Origin: Marinobacter sp. AC-23 | GTDB lineage: Bacteria > Pseudomonadota > Gammaproteobacteria > Pseudomonadales > Oleiphilaceae | Direction of reading: 5' to 3' | Assembly (NCBI RefSeq): GCF_001858325.1 | Contig: NZ_MBPP01000009.1 | Location: 45,238-109,237 of the forward strand | DNA: 64,000 nucleotides | Part shown: positions 62,820 through 64,000 of the stretch, piece by piece | How positions within the stretch are numbered: the first letter of the stretch is position 1 | Layout of the letters: each line of letters begins with the position of its first letter | Notes under the pieces: generated by a model | The model's database searches: none | What the model was told of the DNA's origin: nothing | The model's input: only the letters and a program-made list of their open reading frames with translations | Program-made: the position numbers and the translations under genes

Positions 62820-63811
62820 TCAGCCTTGTCGTGTTTCGTCGAGTATATCCAGAGCATGTCGGCGCTTTTCGGGGTCGTAGATGTCTATCGTGAACATAAG
62901 CTCGTCGACTGCCACGCTTGCCAGTAGCTCGTTGATTTGGCGCTTGAGGGCGGCGGCATCGCCAAGTAACTGAAGCCCTAGAAAATCCTTAACCGTTGCT
63001 TGTTCGCCGGCAGTCCAGAGGCCGTCCATCGATTCTACCGGGGGTTTCATCCAGAGTGCCTGGCCCCGGAACAGTGCGAGGATGCGTTGGTAGCTGGTGG
63101 TTGCCAGGTACTTGGCCTCTTCTACTGAATCTGCTGGTACGGCTGGCACTGCCAAAATGGTGTAAGGCTCTTTTAGTTGCGCCGATGGCTGAAAGTTGTC
63201 TCTATAGACCTTTATGGCTTCGCGATACAGGCGCGGGGCGAAGTGTCCGGCAAACGAATAGGGTAAACCTCGCATGGCAGCAAGCTGGGCACTGTAAAGG
63301 CTTGACCCTAGCAACCACACAGGTACGTTGGTGCCGGCACCTGGGATGGCTTTAACGGCCTGGCCTGGCTGAAGTGGTGCGAGCAGGCGCTGAAGCTGTG
63401 CGACGTCTTCTGGGAATTGTTCGGCCCCCATACCATCGCGGCGCAGCGCGCGAGCCGTGATGGGGTCGGTTCCTGGGGCCCGACCAAGCCCCAAATCAAT
63501 GCGGCCCGGGTAAATGCTTTCCAGTGTTCCGAACTGCTCGGCGATCACCAGTGGCGGATGGTTTGGCAGCATGACACCACCAGAGCCACCCGAATCGTTT
63601 GGGTGTTTCCTGCAATGTGGCCAATCAGCACTGAGGTGGCGGAGCTGCTGATGCCTTCCATATTGTGGTGTTCTGCCAGCCAGAACCGTTTAAAGCCGAG
63701 CTTTTCTGCATGTTGAGCGTAGGCAACACTGTTTGCCAGAGTGGCGCCTACGGAATCACCTTCACGAACGGAAGCGAGCTCCAGAAGTGAGTAGTCAGGG
63801 TATTGGTTCAT
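62820..63811 (-). CDS. LLM class flavin-dependent oxidoreductase (frameshifted)
   Basis: About 330 residues after repair, a luciferase-like monooxygenase (YhbW-like): [30 protein letters not shown] and [20 protein letters not shown] in the first part. One missing base near 63585 breaks the frame; restoring it gives [24 protein letters not shown] and [11 protein letters not shown]. The start at 63811 follows GGGAG. The substrate is not predictable. Confidence 0.86.
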
Positions 63812-63962
63812 TATGCTCCCGGGTTGCGCTCTTTTGTCTGATGCTGAGGAGGTCAAATATCGATGACCACATGATGCTACGATAACATCTCAAGCCAGCG
63901 GTGCCTCCGCCATTTCAGAATGAGCGGACCCCGTAACGCCAATCACTGTGAAGGAAACCATT

Positions 63963-64000
63963 GTGAATCAAAGCGCCTACTACGAAGACGACACCACTGT
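63963..64000 (+). CDS. Start of an unidentified gene (3' partial)
   Basis: GTG at 63963 follows AAGGA by seven to eight bases and opens a frame (MNQSAYYEDDTT) that runs off the window. Too short to identify. The 150 bp before it would hold divergent promoters for this gene and the LLM oxidoreductase. Confidence 0.4.
   Translation, partial: MNQSAYYEDDTT

Overview
The window looks like chromosome of a marine, halotolerant, polarly flagellated gammaproteobacterium. A Marinobacter-like organism is the best guess. This rests on a sodium-type PomAB stator pair, a four-gene TRAP system closely resembling the ectoine transporter TeaABCD of Halomonas, several diguanylate cyclases and chemoreceptors, and an aromatic-degradation block. 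I see no tRNA, rRNA, CRISPR array, transposase, integrase or phage gene.

Layout. 0-6 kb: the 3' end of a GAF-GGDEF diguanylate cyclase, an ETHE1/Blh-like persulfide dioxygenase, then gdhA followed by a protein joining a degenerate KaiC-like domain to a PEP/pyruvate-binding domain (minus strand). 6.4-14.8 kb: a tightly coupled plus-strand operon of an RND efflux adaptor and pump, a LolD-like ATPase, an FtsX-like permease and an AttH/CrtC-like lipoprotein. 14.8-22.2 kb: pomB/pomA, a DUF1232 protein, an SDR, an old yellow enzyme, frmA, and a second MotA/MotB-like pair. 22.4-43.6 kb: aromatic catabolism. 43.6-51 kb: assorted genes (DJ-1/PfpI, solute-binding, thioesterase, rhodanese, RarD, LysR, CDF transporter, DUF3565, chemoreceptor). 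51-56 kb: an orphan TRAP binding protein and potABCD. 56-64 kb: a 7TM-GAF-GGDEF protein, teaABCD on the minus strand, a YqiA-like hydrolase and an LLM flavin oxidoreductase.

The aromatic block encodes benzoate to central metabolism by the ortho route. BenE and perhaps a DcaP-like porin plus a Liv-type ABC transporter bring substrate in. BenABC and BenD make catechol, CatA/CatB/CatC open and rearrange it, PcaD hydrolyses the enol-lactone, and CatIJ with PcaF yield succinyl-CoA and acetyl-CoA. catBCA and benABCD form one plus-strand run driven from the catR-catB divergent promoter; catIJ-pcaF-pcaD run on the minus strand. Three regulators are present: a XylS/BenR-like AraC protein, an IclR protein and CatR.

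The most interesting signal is regulatory. Tandem XylS/BenR-type boxes (TGCA-N6-GGNTA, two copies exactly 21 bp apart) lie about 57-67 bp upstream of the start codons of three consecutive minus-strand units: the porin, the Liv-type ABC operon and a chemoreceptor without a periplasmic sensor domain. This predicts one regulon for outer-membrane entry, inner-membrane uptake and chemotaxis. Separately, two GTTCG-N5-CGAAC palindromes precede catI, and an ATAC-N7-GTAT site overlaps the catR ribosome-binding site.

Quality caveat: eleven genes carry twelve frameshifts, each explained by one missing base, nearly always in a short homopolymer. This looks like sequencing or assembly error rather than gene decay. 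I annotate those genes over their full span and mark them frameshifted.
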